This document shows, one piece after another, positions 10,595-22,690 of a stretch of 64,000 bases of DNA. Below the pieces are notes generated by a model that searched no databases, was not told the DNA's origin, and was given only the letters and a program-made list of their open reading frames with translations. The number at the start of each line of letters is the position of its first letter. Positions within the stretch are counted from its first letter, which is position 1. The stretch comes from Rhabdornis inornatus (lineage: Eukaryota > Chordata > Aves > Passeriformes > Rhabdornithidae), in assembly GCA_013397075.1 (NCBI GenBank), contig VWZS01003937.1:313980-377979 (forward strand), written 5' to 3'. Both the position numbers and the translations under genes were made by a program.

Positions 10595-10841
10595 TCAAGA
10601 ACTGATGGGCACAAGTTACTCCTGGGACGATTCTGGTTTGGCAAAAGAGGACACTTTTTTATAAGGAGGACAGCAGCCATTGGAATAATCTCCCCAGAGA
10701 AATGGTGGATTCTCCAGTTTTGTACACCTTTAAGGTTCAGCTGGACAGCATACTAGCCTGTCTCTAGACCTTGCTTTTACCAATAAAGGTTGGACTAGAT
10801 GGTCCTTGTAATCCCTTTCAACCTGGTATTCCATGATAGTG
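10595..10841 (+). mobile_element. CR1 LINE fragment, 3' end, old
   Basis: The stretch follows the CR1 3' consensus in order. It has a CACAAGTT...CTGGGA block, an ATAAGGAGGACAG region, ATTGGAATAATCTCCCCAGAGAAATGG (the usual 'few inserts then Arg-rich tail' part, best seen at about 10679-10706), and GGTTGGACTAGATGGTCCTTG followed by a CCATGATAG end near 10840. Only the last 250 bases or so survive, as in most 5'-truncated CR1 copies. There is no reading frame. Its divergence suggests an ancient insertion. Confidence 0.8.
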
Positions 10842-12023
10842 TTCATAACAGTCTGAGTCCCAAAGGCTCACTGGGGATGGACAGAGATGCATTCCTGTTT
10901 TTCACAGTTGGCAAGTCCAAGGGGAGGCAGAGGGACAGAGGTGCAATTGCAGAAAACAGCGCTGCTTTGTCTCTTCACCAGTGAAATGTAGAAGTAGGGA
11001 GCACTGACAGCGCTTGAGAACTGGGAAGACTGAAAAAAAAATGAGATTATATTGAAAACCCGGTTGGCAGGAGTGAGATTTGCTCTGCAATCATGCGAGG
11101 TTCACGTTGTTCAGCTCTCAGTGTAACATACAATTTTTGAAACTGAAATGCATTAAAATAATTAACTTCGAGGCAAGAACAACAGTTTTTGTAGCTTCAG
11201 GCCTGTAGTTGTGAATGGTTACATTTGGGATGCGGATTTTTCAGTGAGCTTTCAGTTTGATTTGGAAGAAGGGAGATAAATGCCATTTGTGAGAGACAAC
11301 TTTGGATTTCTCAAGCAAGAACCAGGGTTAGCAGGTAGATATAAAACAAAATCACCTCATCAGCCATATCACTAACCTCAGCAAAATCCAACATTAACCA
11401 GTTTATCCCTGGTCACTCTCAACCACAAGATAGTTGGCAACCACTTTTGGCCAACAGCAGTATAGTGGAAGGTGGAAAAGTGGGAATTTACCTCCTCATT
11501 CAAGACTCTTACAAAATTTTATCTTGGTGAAGTAAACAACTGCATTTTACTAGTTGTCATGTACCTCACAATTATAATAATAAATTGTATTTATGAAGTA
11601 GGACTTCCACCTGCTCTGGATTTGTCTTCAGACTTCCCTGTGTGAAAGAACCTTGAAATAAATTATTTCCACTCTGGCAAGCACCTGGTTTAAAACAAAG
11701 GTGAAGCCAATGAATGAAATAGGCAAAACACCTGACTCCTTTTAGGAGGGAGGGAAGCAGTAAATAATGTTGCCTTAGAGCAATTTCTCCCTTGTCATGC
11801 CTTTCCCCTTGCAGTTTGCTGCCACTAATCACTGTGAGCCAGACTGTGCACGTGGAAGAATCCTTCAGACGGAGTCAGTGGGGCTGCTCATGTGAGTAAT
11901 TTGTAAAGCACTCAGTCAGGGCAATCAAGCCCTGTGGTATTAGACTCATTTTGGCTATAAATTCCCTAAGCAAGGACTTTTATTCTTGTCAGTAAAACAG
12001 TGGATGCAATTCTGGTGCAGTGC

Positions 12024-12056
12024 TTTTTGGTTTTGGTTTTGGTTTTTTTCCCTCCC
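12024..12056. repeat. T/G low-complexity tract (GGTTTT repeats)
   Basis: A short run of TTTTGG units followed by a T run and a C-rich stretch. A similar T-rich tract lies near 12582-12613. Confidence 0.7.
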
Positions 12057-12997
12057 CCCAACTTCTCATTTCTTCTCACCTTTTCTTCACACACACAGAG
12101 AGCACTAAGAGACTCAGAGAAGCAGCAGCTTTGACAAGCAATGCTAACATGCCTGCCTGCTCTGAGCAATTCCTTTGGGCGATTTAGCAATGTCACTCTG
12201 GCTCCCAGCATTTCTTTCAAGTCAGGAGCCTCACTGCTTATAGCAGCTTGGGAAAGGGAGAGCCCAGGTGCAAAGGGAGGAAAAAGTTCCATGGGTGGCT
12301 GGCAGCAACAGGAGAGTCTGGTTGTGCCGGTGAGTCAGCCGAGCCACTCACTCCACTCGCTTATTCCAGCCACATACAGGCAAGTGCAGGCAGGGAAAAT
12401 TCCTAGCTTTGATTGTGAGGAAAGGGCCTGCTTATGCCACCACAATAAACTCTGTTTTCCCAGAATGAAATCTCACCAGGCGTAATTGCAAAAATCCTGG
12501 GACGAAATACTTCTGCTTAACCTCTGACACATCTTGTTCTTTTCACTTGGAGAAAAGTAGTCATTTATGGTTTGGTGTTTCGTTTTTTTGGGTTTTGTTG
12601 TATTTTTTTTTTAATTCAATTGCCAGCTTTGATGTGTCTAAAATGGGAATAATGGCTGAGACTACAATATCTCCTGTCTGCACTGCTACCTATACACTTG
12701 CATATAAATAGCACTTTTGTTTCATGGGTTGGAGTAGAGTCTGAAGAGACATACTGACAGTGCAGCAGCTCTTTTCCTTTGTAGTTGATTTAGTAGGCCT
12801 GCAGTATCACAAATGCTACTTATGTATTGCTTTTAGGCTGAAACTCACTCTCTGCAGAGGTCTAGCGGAGGGCAGAGGCCCCACTCAAATCCTGCTGAGC
12901 CTTCAGAAAGGCTTTCCATGTTCCCCTACAGTAGGTACAAGGATTCAGACAGTTTTGCATTCTGTTCATGGGTAAAGGCATGTAAATAACACCTTTA

Positions 12998-13112
12998 TGA
13001 CTCAGGTATGTCTTGAAATATGCAACCTGGTGGCAGACAGTTCTTTTTTGTGCAGATATTTGTTCTGAGCCACATGGCTTGTGAGTCATGAAATATTAAT
13101 GGCCATGCAAAT
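12998..13112. promoter_or_regulatory. candidate regulatory block with AP-1 and octamer motifs
   Basis: TGACTCA at 12998-13004 and TGAGTCA at 13082-13088 are exact AP-1 sites. ATGCAAAT at 13105-13112 is an exact POU octamer, preceded by an AT-rich ATTAATGG. No gene is near. The call rests on motif density only; each motif can occur by chance. Confidence 0.25.
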
Positions 13113-16006
13113 CTTCTCTTCTGTATCACAAGCTTTTCTGTGTTCCTGACCCCTGACTTCCTTTAATCATCTCCTGGGTGTGTGGTCTGTTACTATTCTG
13201 AGATATCTTGTGAACAGGGGCAAGGTAATTACTTGATCCTTGCCTGCTGCAAGAATCTTTTTGAAAAGAAAATTGATAACTTCAGAGACACTTCCTCCTT
13301 GCATTAAAATCAGCCCCACCACCTTGCTTCACAAGAGTTCTCTTTTGGTGGCCTGAATGCAGACCTGCAGTATTCAGTGCTATTTTCATGACTGTAAAAG
13401 CAGCATTCTTGGACCTTTTAAGTTGTCACCTGCTCCTCCACAGATTAATTACAATTTTTGGTCAGATGTTTTCTCCCCTTCTCTCTCACGCGCCCCTACT
13501 GATTTTTTCTTAAGGCATCCTTATAAATACAGTTTTATTGTGACTTGTTACAGGAAGGCCCAATGATCTTTCAATGAGCAGCTTTAGTGCCTGTTAGTTA
13601 CAGGGTTATCTTAGCGATCTCCCTAATAATTGGAGGCTGAATTAATGCCTGAAACATGATTTTTTTTTTTTTTTTAAGAATCAGGGCATGTATTTTTGGC
13701 AGAAATCTCCTTTTCTTTCTCCACCTGTTTTCTAACATCCCAAACACTAAGAAAAAGGACATTACCAATGTGAGAAATACAGAAATGCTCCTTAGCTCCC
13801 TTCAAAACATAGGAGTGGTCAGTGATTTGGTGCCATGCAGGTCTGACAACCAATGGATAAGGAGATGTAGAGGCAGTATGGCTGGGGAAAGAGAAGACTA
13901 ACCATGAAAATGCATTTCCCATATGGGAGCTATTTTAGTAAACCAGTGTGGTGGAAGTACAGACAGAGTAGGTATTCGTACAAGTGAGCTCGTAGTGACT
14001 GCCAAGAACATGGTGTAACGCCAGGGCAATGATGAACACACAGTTTAATACGAGGCTAATAAATGTTGACCTACAAGTTTCTGATTTCTGGAGCAATTTT
14101 GCCCAAGTTGCAGGAGTCAGCAATGCAGCACCAAAAACACTGCTTCTGAAGTGGTGGGTTTATACAGATGAGGAGGTGGGGAAGACTAGCTCAGGTCAAA
14201 ACATTTATTATTAGAGCAGAGATAAAGAAGCTGGGATACCTCAGGTGTTTGTAATGCACCACTTTGCAAAACCTGGGATGACACATAAGAACCTTTCTGG
14301 GGCTCTGCTGTTCAGCCCTCAATGTGTGCTATTTCTGAGGATCAGATGCCAGCCTGGGAGGAATCCACGCCCTGGGTATTAAAGATGCAAAGAAAACCCA
14401 CCTCCCCCTTGATTTCATTCAGCAGCAGGTGCCTACGTGTCTTTGAGAACATAGATGTGTCTTTCTTTCACACTTTCCTTGGAGCTTTCTTTCTCCTGAA
14501 ATGTCTTCAGTGAGAGAGACTTTCCCCTGTGAGAAGGGCAGACCCACAGCTTGGCTCACACAAATACTGTTGTGAAGCAAAGTTATTTGATGGCTTAAAG
14601 CCTGTCAGCCTCCAACCTGGGGACCACCCACACAGTGACTGTTTCCTGTGCAGGGAGCTGCAGCTCCTGCCCAGGGTGGTGGAAAGCTGATGTGCCACCA
14701 GCTGGTGGGTGCCGTGGGAGTCATACAGAAAAGAGGTGGAGCAGAGAAGCCAGAGCATCCCTCCTAGCCCATCTGCAGCACCGTGGTGTCCCACCACAGG
14801 GTGATTTATACAAGCCTAAATGGTGGTAATGAGCCCTGCTGCAGGTCTGGCTACCCTGTAGTCTGCAAAGGTGACAATTGCTAACTCAGGTTTTGGAAGG
14901 AGGTGAGCTCTGATCAGCTGAAAGGAGCAGTGAGTAATCCTCATCTACCTGGCTTTGTATCCAAGCTGTGAGTCATTCTAATGAGCAATACCAAAAGTGC
15001 TGACCTGCCCATCTCATGCCTCCTCACTTGAGTCTCCAAGCTAACCTGCAGCCTTGGTGTGCCTCAGGGCTGCCTTTTTGGGCAGAGGATAACCTGGGAC
15101 ACTGGTTTTACTGCAAAATTTACCAGTGGAATAAATGCTGTTGTAGGATTATGTGTGCCGAAACACTCGGCGTAAGTAACTAGGAAGCTTTTAGTGGGTT
15201 TTCTGTATTTGGCATCCCTGCTGAAACTGCAGAATTGTTTTTGGTTTAAAGAACATTTTCTTACCCCTCACCATCAAGATTTCGTTTGTGCATCACTCTT
15301 TCCTGTGCACGCTGACCTGGCCAGCTGTAGCTGGCTGGACCAGCGTACAGCGACTGGGCAGAGGAGCTCAGGGGGTTGTTGCTTTCTTAGTCCATGCCTC
15401 TGTGTTCCTAGGGACAGCATGAACAGCCTCTCCTGTCCTCCCTGCTCTACACTGTGCCCACACTGCAGGGTGGAGTGGTGCCCCTCCTACCTCTTCAAAA
15501 GGCTGCTCCTTTGAGCGCAAAGTCCTCAATGTTCTTGCTTGGCTTTAAGCTCCATGTGTGGTACCAGCATGTTGGGGATGGTGAAAGCTGTTTGCCTCTG
15601 GTTTGAATGCAAAGCATGGGCTGGCTTGGCTGCATGCAGAAAACTGCACAGGCTTCCCCTGGGTGCATGGCACTATTTAAAGTAAAAGCACTTTGCTTTG
15701 GAAGAGGCAAGGATGAAGGTGAGGGCTAATAATGGAAGTTTATAAATGCAGCTGACATCCTAGCACCCTGTGTCTTTCATGCTGTCCTTCATTTACTCTC
15801 CTGGTGCTCTTTCCTATTTTAATGCTCTGTTGTTTTTTCCCCTGTGAACAAAGTGCTGCTGAGAGTAACTGGGGTAGCTGAGTTTGATCCATCTACGTGC
15901 CTGTGGATATAGAGCAGATTGTTATTTAACACTGAAATGTGTGAAATGATCCATGAAACCTCCAGGGTGAACTATGCTAAGGGACAGACTTTTATAACAT
16001 GTGGAT

Positions 16007-16042
16007 TATACTCTATAATACATATATATATCATAGAGTATA
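16007..16042. repeat. AT-rich inverted repeat (hairpin)
   Basis: TATACTCTAT at 16007-16016 is mirrored by ATAGAGTATA at 16033-16042. The 16-base loop is itself an AT dinucleotide run. It could extrude as a cruciform or be the relic of a microsatellite. It has no terminator role in this context. Confidence 0.7.
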
Positions 16043-19000
16043 TATTTATGGCTCATGACTAATATGGAAACCCCTGTTATAGTTAACAGCTTCTAGTAGA
16101 GACCCATCCACATAACATTCCTACGTGGGTGGGTGGCTGTTGGCACCAGCAGTGGGATGCCTGACTCTAGTCCTGATCTGGGCTTCTCAGCTATGCTCCT
16201 GCTCCTCATCAGCTGCAGGACGTGGGCAGCAATAAAGGCAGTTCAGCCTAGATTACAGTAAAAGTATGATACAAACAAGAGCTTTTCTCCTCTCCTGTTA
16301 TCTGCCTGGGCTCTCCATGTAGGTGGCTTGGTTGGATGTGAACCCTTCAGACAGAAAAACCTGTGTGAGATGAATGTGGCTCACACTGAACATCTCTTCA
16401 AGCCCACAGCAGGTGAGGTAGATGGTGAGATCCTGAGTCCTTTTCCACAGCCTTGAAACGGGACCATTCCTCCTCTTCTGCCTCTGAAGCTTCTCTGTCC
16501 CTCCTGCCTTTGCTTTGCCAAGTGAAAGTCCATCTGGGAGGTGTCCAACAATGTACACACACAGCCAGCTGGTTTACACTGAAACCTCATGTATTTCACA
16601 GATAGGCTGAGCTTCCCCAATGTAGCTCACTCATCGCCCTTCAGATCCCCAGGGCCTTCCTATCTCACTAGAACAGGGGGAACTCCTCTGCCCCAAAATC
16701 CTCATCAAAAAGCACTTGCTCAGAGGTAGCAGAAGGCAAAACACAGTGAATTCTGCAACTGAACTCATATTCAAGGAATTATTTCAATCAATCTGTACAT
16801 TCCTTCTACTTATAATTTATTATTAACAGTCTGAGAGGAAGAAAAATAATTCATTAAACAATCAGCAAGGCGTTCATAAGACTTTATTGAGATCAGGTCT
16901 CAGGGAAACACATCAGCTTTCACAAATATTAAGTTTTATCTACTCTGTTAAGTCATTTTACATAGGAAAATGAAACTTAATCTGGATGCTCTGTCTATGT
17001 AGCTGCTGCTCAAGGGGAAACAAATTCAGATTCACCACAATCTGACTAATAGGTTCCATATCAGCTCCCTCTTATCAGAGGGAAAGGAGCAGTTTCATCT
17101 CAGTTTCTGCAGTCTGCCCCATGCTTATTTATTCCCTGGTGGCCAGATTTCAGAGCAGACCAGTGAGAGAAGTCCCCTTCTGGGGGCTGGAAATTAAAAT
17201 GCCTTGCTGTGAGACCCTTCTCCCTTGCTGCAGGCAGTTAGCAGGTGCTTTCTTTTCCAGATGACAGTGGCTCGTACTTGAGAGAAAAAGTTTGAAAAAG
17301 TGCAATTTCTCCCGTAGCTCAAATCTGTATTCTAGGTTTAGCCAGCATGGAAGCAGTAAGGCACTGCTTGGTCAAGCAGCTGCTCAGGAAGCCCCTGCTC
17401 TCCCTCCACTAAGGGACATTGGTACACTTGCCTCTAACCAATGCTACTACATTGTGTTAGCATGATTTGGTTTTGTTGAGAAGCTGAAGTTCACCCACAT
17501 CCTCAGTCGTCACCCCCATATGTTGCTTTCTGAGCCTCTACCATTTGCTTGTGCTGGGCAGTGATGATCCTGTTTGGGAAATGACTTGAAAAACATCATA
17601 AAGACATTTCTGGGAGCAGTGAAGCCTTCAAAGGAAAATTCTTGGGAAGCTGGAAATATGGTGGGAGGGAAAATATAATCTTTCTCTCATTTCAGATGAA
17701 CTTCTGCCTTCCTTGAAATTCCTGTGAATTTCAAAGCCTTTGATAGTCATGAAACATCAGAGGAGCCTTTATGCTAAGCAAAACGTGTGTGAAAGCAGCA
17801 CTGCTTCTGATTCTGCCAGGAGCTGTGCACACCCCGTTTCTCTTCCTTATGTTTGTCTTCCCCCAGCTGATGCAGTCAATTTACATTTGCTTGGGTGGTC
17901 GTGGCTGTGCCCTTACTCTGCTCTGTTGGATGACACCAGAGCAAAACCCACTATGGGACTTGCCTGCATGGCCAGTGGCCACTGCCGCTGCTCCTCTGGG
18001 GGCCAGCCTTGCTGATCCACAGGGATGGGAGCCCTGGGATGCCCTGCCCGCAGCAGAGTGCATGGCTCAGTTTGGTCTTGTCCCAGCCTCCCTTTACAGG
18101 GTCAGCGTCACATGGCACAGGGATTTCCTGGAAGACCGCCGATGGCACCGGGCACAGGTGGCAGATTCATGGGCAGACACAAATCCCTGTGAATGCAGGT
18201 CACTGAAAAGGACAGCACAACCACCCCAGCTGGGAACTTGGAACAGGTACAGCCAGTGGGGTGGGGAATTTCTTCCATGTAGCACATCCAGCCACAGGAG
18301 ACTGTGCAGGGGATGCTGTAGAAATTGCGAGAGCTGCAGAGCTGGAATATGATCCACACGAGCCACTCCTGAAGAGGAGCACAGATCTCTGTGAGTAGGT
18401 ACAGGCCTCCCACTTCCCACACCTCACTTCCCAGCTGCTTCCAGCAGCACTCATGGGTGTTCTATCATGGACTCCTTCCTGAAAAGAGGCTGCCAGAGAA
18501 CAGCATCTGGTCAAGCAAAGGGGGAGAGAGAAGACCAGAGAGCAGAATTCCCAAGGGTAATGGGATTTGCCTGTTTTTCTACTTGGGTAATGGTTGTCCT
18601 GTGAAAACTGATACACTCTTGTCTTCATTCAGCTCCAGCATGGTCCCTGCTGTAAGTTTTCTCTCCAACAGGTAACTCTGTTACTCTGAAGCTGAAGAAA
18701 TAGTGGACTATTTTTGAAGTGATGTCATGTGTTCCACAGCAAGGGAAGCTTATGGTTTCTGCTGGAGCAGTGTTGAGAAGAAAATTCCTCTTGATGTGAA
18801 CCAAATGTAGTTTTTGAACATGTGATTGGCATAAAGTACACAGGCAGTGACTTTCAACAAGGATAAGCTGAACTAAGGAGTAGAACAAGTGAAACCTTTT
18901 TTTTTGAGCTACCTTGGCTGAGTTGCTGCCTTTGAACAAGGGTGGTTAGGTCCCAGGCAGGTGTGGGATGCAGCTGTGTAAGCATGCAGACACAGGTATG

Positions 19001-19765
19001 TAGGTAGAGCTGTGAAGCACGTCATGAATAGTCAAAGGCTTTGATGACTTTTTGTTACGATATGCTGCAGAAGGGCAATGTTATGACTGGAGCTATATAG
19101 ACCAAGGTCAGCATATAACTGAAGGCTACAAATAAAGCAACAGCATCGTTCGGTTCTTCACATGAAATGAAGCATCACTTGATAATGCTCATTGTCACTG
19201 CTAAACACAAATTTAAGCACACCTCCTGTTCCCACCCTGCAGCATTTATCAAGCTGGTACCCTTCAAAATGAACTCACTTTTGCAGAGCCTGCAGACATG
19301 ATTTAATGATAAGCCAAGGGCCATTCTGAGGACAAAAGAACCTATCACCTCAAATTACTCCCCACCCCTTCTCTGGACAACATTCGACAGTTTTTGACTG
19401 AACTCTGTTTGAAACCCAGTGTACTGATTTCAACCCAGGGAAGAGAAAGAGTACAGATACCTAACACATGTGCAGCTACAGCATTAGAGCTGCCTCGACA
19501 TTATGCTGCTTGTTACTGAAAGTTTTACTAAATATGACTTTCTAGTCTAGGATAAAAGTGTCCAGTACCTGGGGCACGTGCACAGTTGTGGCAAGAGGAA
19601 GGAAAATTGTGCTGAGACCTGGCAGTATGGCTGGGTGGTTTGGAAGACAAATCGTCTAGAGGGAGAGCAATTCAGGAAAGCTCTCCTGTAAATGAAGAAA
19701 TGAAAAACTGTGGGCTAGCCAGAAACTCTCCAAGACAAAGTAGAGGGCTATGTCATCACCAGCTC

Positions 19766-20541
19766 TATGGAGTTTAACAAAGGTAAGTGATGGATTCTGC
19801 ATCTGGGATGGGGCAAACTTGGATGTAAGCACAGAATGGGAGAGTCTGGAGAGCAGTGCCATGGAAAGGGACCTGGGGATCCTGGTTGATGGCAAGTTGA
19901 ACCTGAGTCAGCAGTGCCCTGGCAGCCAGGAGGGCCAACCCTGTCCTGGGGGGCATCGGGCACAGCATCACCAGCCGGGCAAGGGAGGGGATTGTCCTGC
20001 TCTGCTCTGAGCTGGGGCAGCCTCACCTCCAGTGCTGGGGGCAGTTTTGGGTGACACAATGCAAGGAAGAGATAAAGTGATTAGGCAGTGTCCAAACAAG
20101 GGCCAGGAGGATGGTGAAGGGCCTTGAGGGAAGCCGTACAAGGAATGGCTGAGGTCACTTGATCTGTTCAGCCTGGAGGAGACTGAGGGGAGCCCTCACT
20201 GCAGTTACAACTTCCTTGGGAGAGGAAGAGGAGGGGCAGGCACTGATCTCTGCTCTGTGCTGACCAGTGACAGGACCCAAGGGAATGGCCTGAAGCTGTG
20301 TCAGGGGAAGTTTATGTTGGGTATTAGAAAAGGTTTTTCACCCAGAGGGTGTTTGGACACTGGAACAGCTCCCCAGGGAAGTGGTCACAGCATCAAACCT
20401 GACAGAGTCCAAGAAGTGTTTGGACAACACCACTAGGTATGTGGTGGAATTCTTGGGGTTGTCCTGTGCAGGGCCAGAAGTTGCACTTTGTTGATCCTTG
20501 TGGGTAACTTCCAACTCAGGGTATTCTATGATTCAAGATTC
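19766..20541 (+). mobile_element. CR1 LINE fragment (end of ORF2 plus 3'UTR), degraded
   Basis: The piece follows CR1 order. It starts within ORF2 at a Met-Glu-Phe-Asn-Lys-Gly-Lys sequence (19767 on), continues with a recognisable DLGILVDGKLNLSQQC segment near the reverse-transcriptase C-terminus (about 19869-19917), then the 3' region with CAGCCTGGAGGAGACTGAGG, GACAGGACCCAAGGGAATGG and GGAACAGCTCCCCAGGGAAG. It ends in TATTCTATGATTC near 20535. Frame changes and stops disrupt it throughout, so no protein is made. It is 5'-truncated, the usual fate of CR1 copies. This is the clearest evidence for a sauropsid, most likely avian, genome. Confidence 0.9.
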
Positions 20542-22359
20542 TAAAGAATCTGAATGATTTTGGGGCATTGGTCTAACTGCAGACTAGGACACAGTTAGAG
20601 CTGCAACCCCAAGCTACTATTCTTAAGCAGTAAAAATCAAGGAATTATCAACCTTGCAGTACCCAGACAACCACCCACCACCTGACTGCTGTCAGCTTGC
20701 CTACATGCAAGATCATTGCCTTTTCACAAAAACCTCCTCTGGGGCTTCTAATTTTTTTTCTGACTCTCAGGCAGAGCTTAGTTGTCTGATCTTTATGGTT
20801 GCTTTCAGATGTTTTGGAACAGAGGTGTAAGTAAATGCCAAGTATTTAGCAGATCTCTCTATGGAGATGGCTGGACTTAACACCTCTTGCAGAGCTCTAG
20901 GAAAGGGAAGGAACAGCCCCAGTACAGAGGGGCACGCAGCTAGCTCCTCCAGGACTGGAAATAGGGAAAATCACAAAATGTCATTTCGGTTGCAAGAAAA
21001 AAATGAAGTCCTTCTTTTTTTTTTAATCTAATGTGGTTAGTTTTCTTCTTCTGCCACACAAGAAAGAGATTTCAAAAGCACATGGAGCTAACAAGTCTGG
21101 GGACCCATTAAAGTGGTAGAAATAATTTCTTCCCTTAGTAGGGCAAAGTACTAAAAAAGCACGACTGCTGCTTGAAAGAAGAGCTGGTTGAAGATTGCAC
21201 CCATCCTGCAGTAAGTTTTAGGAGCATTTTTTCTTCACTAGACCAAACACAGGTTTTCAAGTCTTTTTACAGGAGAGAGACATTCATTGTTCAAATCAAT
21301 TTTATTTTGACTTGCACCTTTTTCTCTACAGGTGCAACAGAGGAAACATCATCTGCTGACTAGGCCCCATGGATTTCTTTCAGCTCCGACAAGGGAGTGG
21401 ATGCAGGTGATCTGCTCCCTTCCACTCCCCACCCCAAAAAAAATTAATCAGAAATAATCTGTCTGATTTCTAGTGCAGTCAGAAAAGATCAGATGAGGGA
21501 AAAGCATTCTCTTCACTGAAAACTTCAGCAACTTCTATTTAGCCAGTAAGAAAAAAAGTGACTCCAGCTCTAGATTTCCAGGAAATGACCAAATCTGGTA
21601 GGTGGTATTTGGAGGAAATGTTGGGGTTTGCCTGTTTTTAAAATCTCTATATAATATTTATTGCGTACATGCTTCATAATCCCATAGTAAATAACCATAA
21701 ATTCCCCATTTCACATAGTTAACAGCCCGTGTACTCACTTGCACACAGAAAAATTGATCAAGGTGCAGTCTGAGGAGTTTAGAAAGGTCATTTTCAAGAC
21801 TAGAGAGAAGTTGAAAATGTTGCTGCTAATTGAAGAAGGGATATTTAATATCTTCTTGACAAGAAATGTAAATAATGTTAGTTCCACTACCATCCCTCTG
21901 GCCTAGAAGTGCTGTTAAGACAGTTCTTGTATTTAATAGAAATATTATCCACTGCGGTGTCCTCTGTTGTCCTGGCTGGATTGTGCAGTGTTTAGTGGTG
22001 CAAAGCTCCCACTAGTACTAGGGATCACATCACCACTGTAGGTGTTGCCTTTTTTTGCACTCGTGCTTCTTTCCTGGGAAGCCAGCTGGAGTGACTGCAG
22101 GCACAAGTTCCACTTTCTCCTTCCTCCTCCCCGTGTTTTTGAGCAAGCTCACATTTCCTGCAGTCTCTGCATGTGTCTCCCTCCCTGCTGACCTGTAAAA
22201 TAAACAGACATCCCCACCTTCCCCATCCCACTCCCCTTCCTCTGAATGCATAAAGACCTGGGACCTCAGCACTGCCGGTGGGATTTCAAAACCCAGCCCA
22301 GGCTCAAGTGCCAGATTTGAGCTAAACAGCTGCTGCGTGCTGTCAGATCTACACATGAC

Positions 22360-22690
22360 AATGATTTGTGCAGCCCATTGCTGAGCCAGTTAGAGCCATT
22401 TGTTTAAAAAATAAAGAGACAGATAAATTCAACTCTTCTCCTTCTCCTAGCAAGCTGATATCATGTGCCTATCTTAAAAATGGCTTGCTCCAGAATGCAT
22501 TAGAGCTAAATTATCATTTATGTTTGTCACAGGGATTGCTAATGTGTAATGAGATTTTAGAGTTAATGTTTTGTACAAAGCACTTAGCGGAGCCAGGATG
22601 AAATTGGTTCAGGACTCTGATGTGGTGTTTTAATTAAAGATATTTTCCAATCAGGGCCAAGCAAACGACTTGTCAGAAGATTTTGTACCC
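22360..22690. promoter_or_regulatory. candidate conserved non-coding block
   Basis: An AT-rich island lies between more GC-rich flanks. It contains TTTAATTAAA (22629-22638), a 10-base palindrome with a homeodomain core, and CCAATCA (22647-22653), a CCAAT-box match, besides several TAAT/ATTA cores. It has no open frame worth reading. Cross-species alignment would confirm or dismiss it. Confidence 0.25.

Larger units (their letters stand above)
10842..19765. other. intergenic, no gene seen
   Basis: Composition becomes more balanced after about 12 kb. The longest frame, 193 codons at 17771-18352 on the plus strand, overlaps equally open frames on the other strand and matches no family I know, so it is treated as chance. 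Points of interest are T/G tracts near 12024-12056 and 12582-12613, an AP-1 and octamer cluster at 12998-13112, and AT-rich homeodomain-type patches near 13570-13655 and 16770-16960. An AT-rich hairpin lies at 16007-16042. Confidence 0.6.

Noticed and set aside
17771..18352. 193-codon frame with a hydrophobic N-terminus
   Set aside because: No family resemblance, overlapping open frames on both strands, and its length is within chance for balanced composition.
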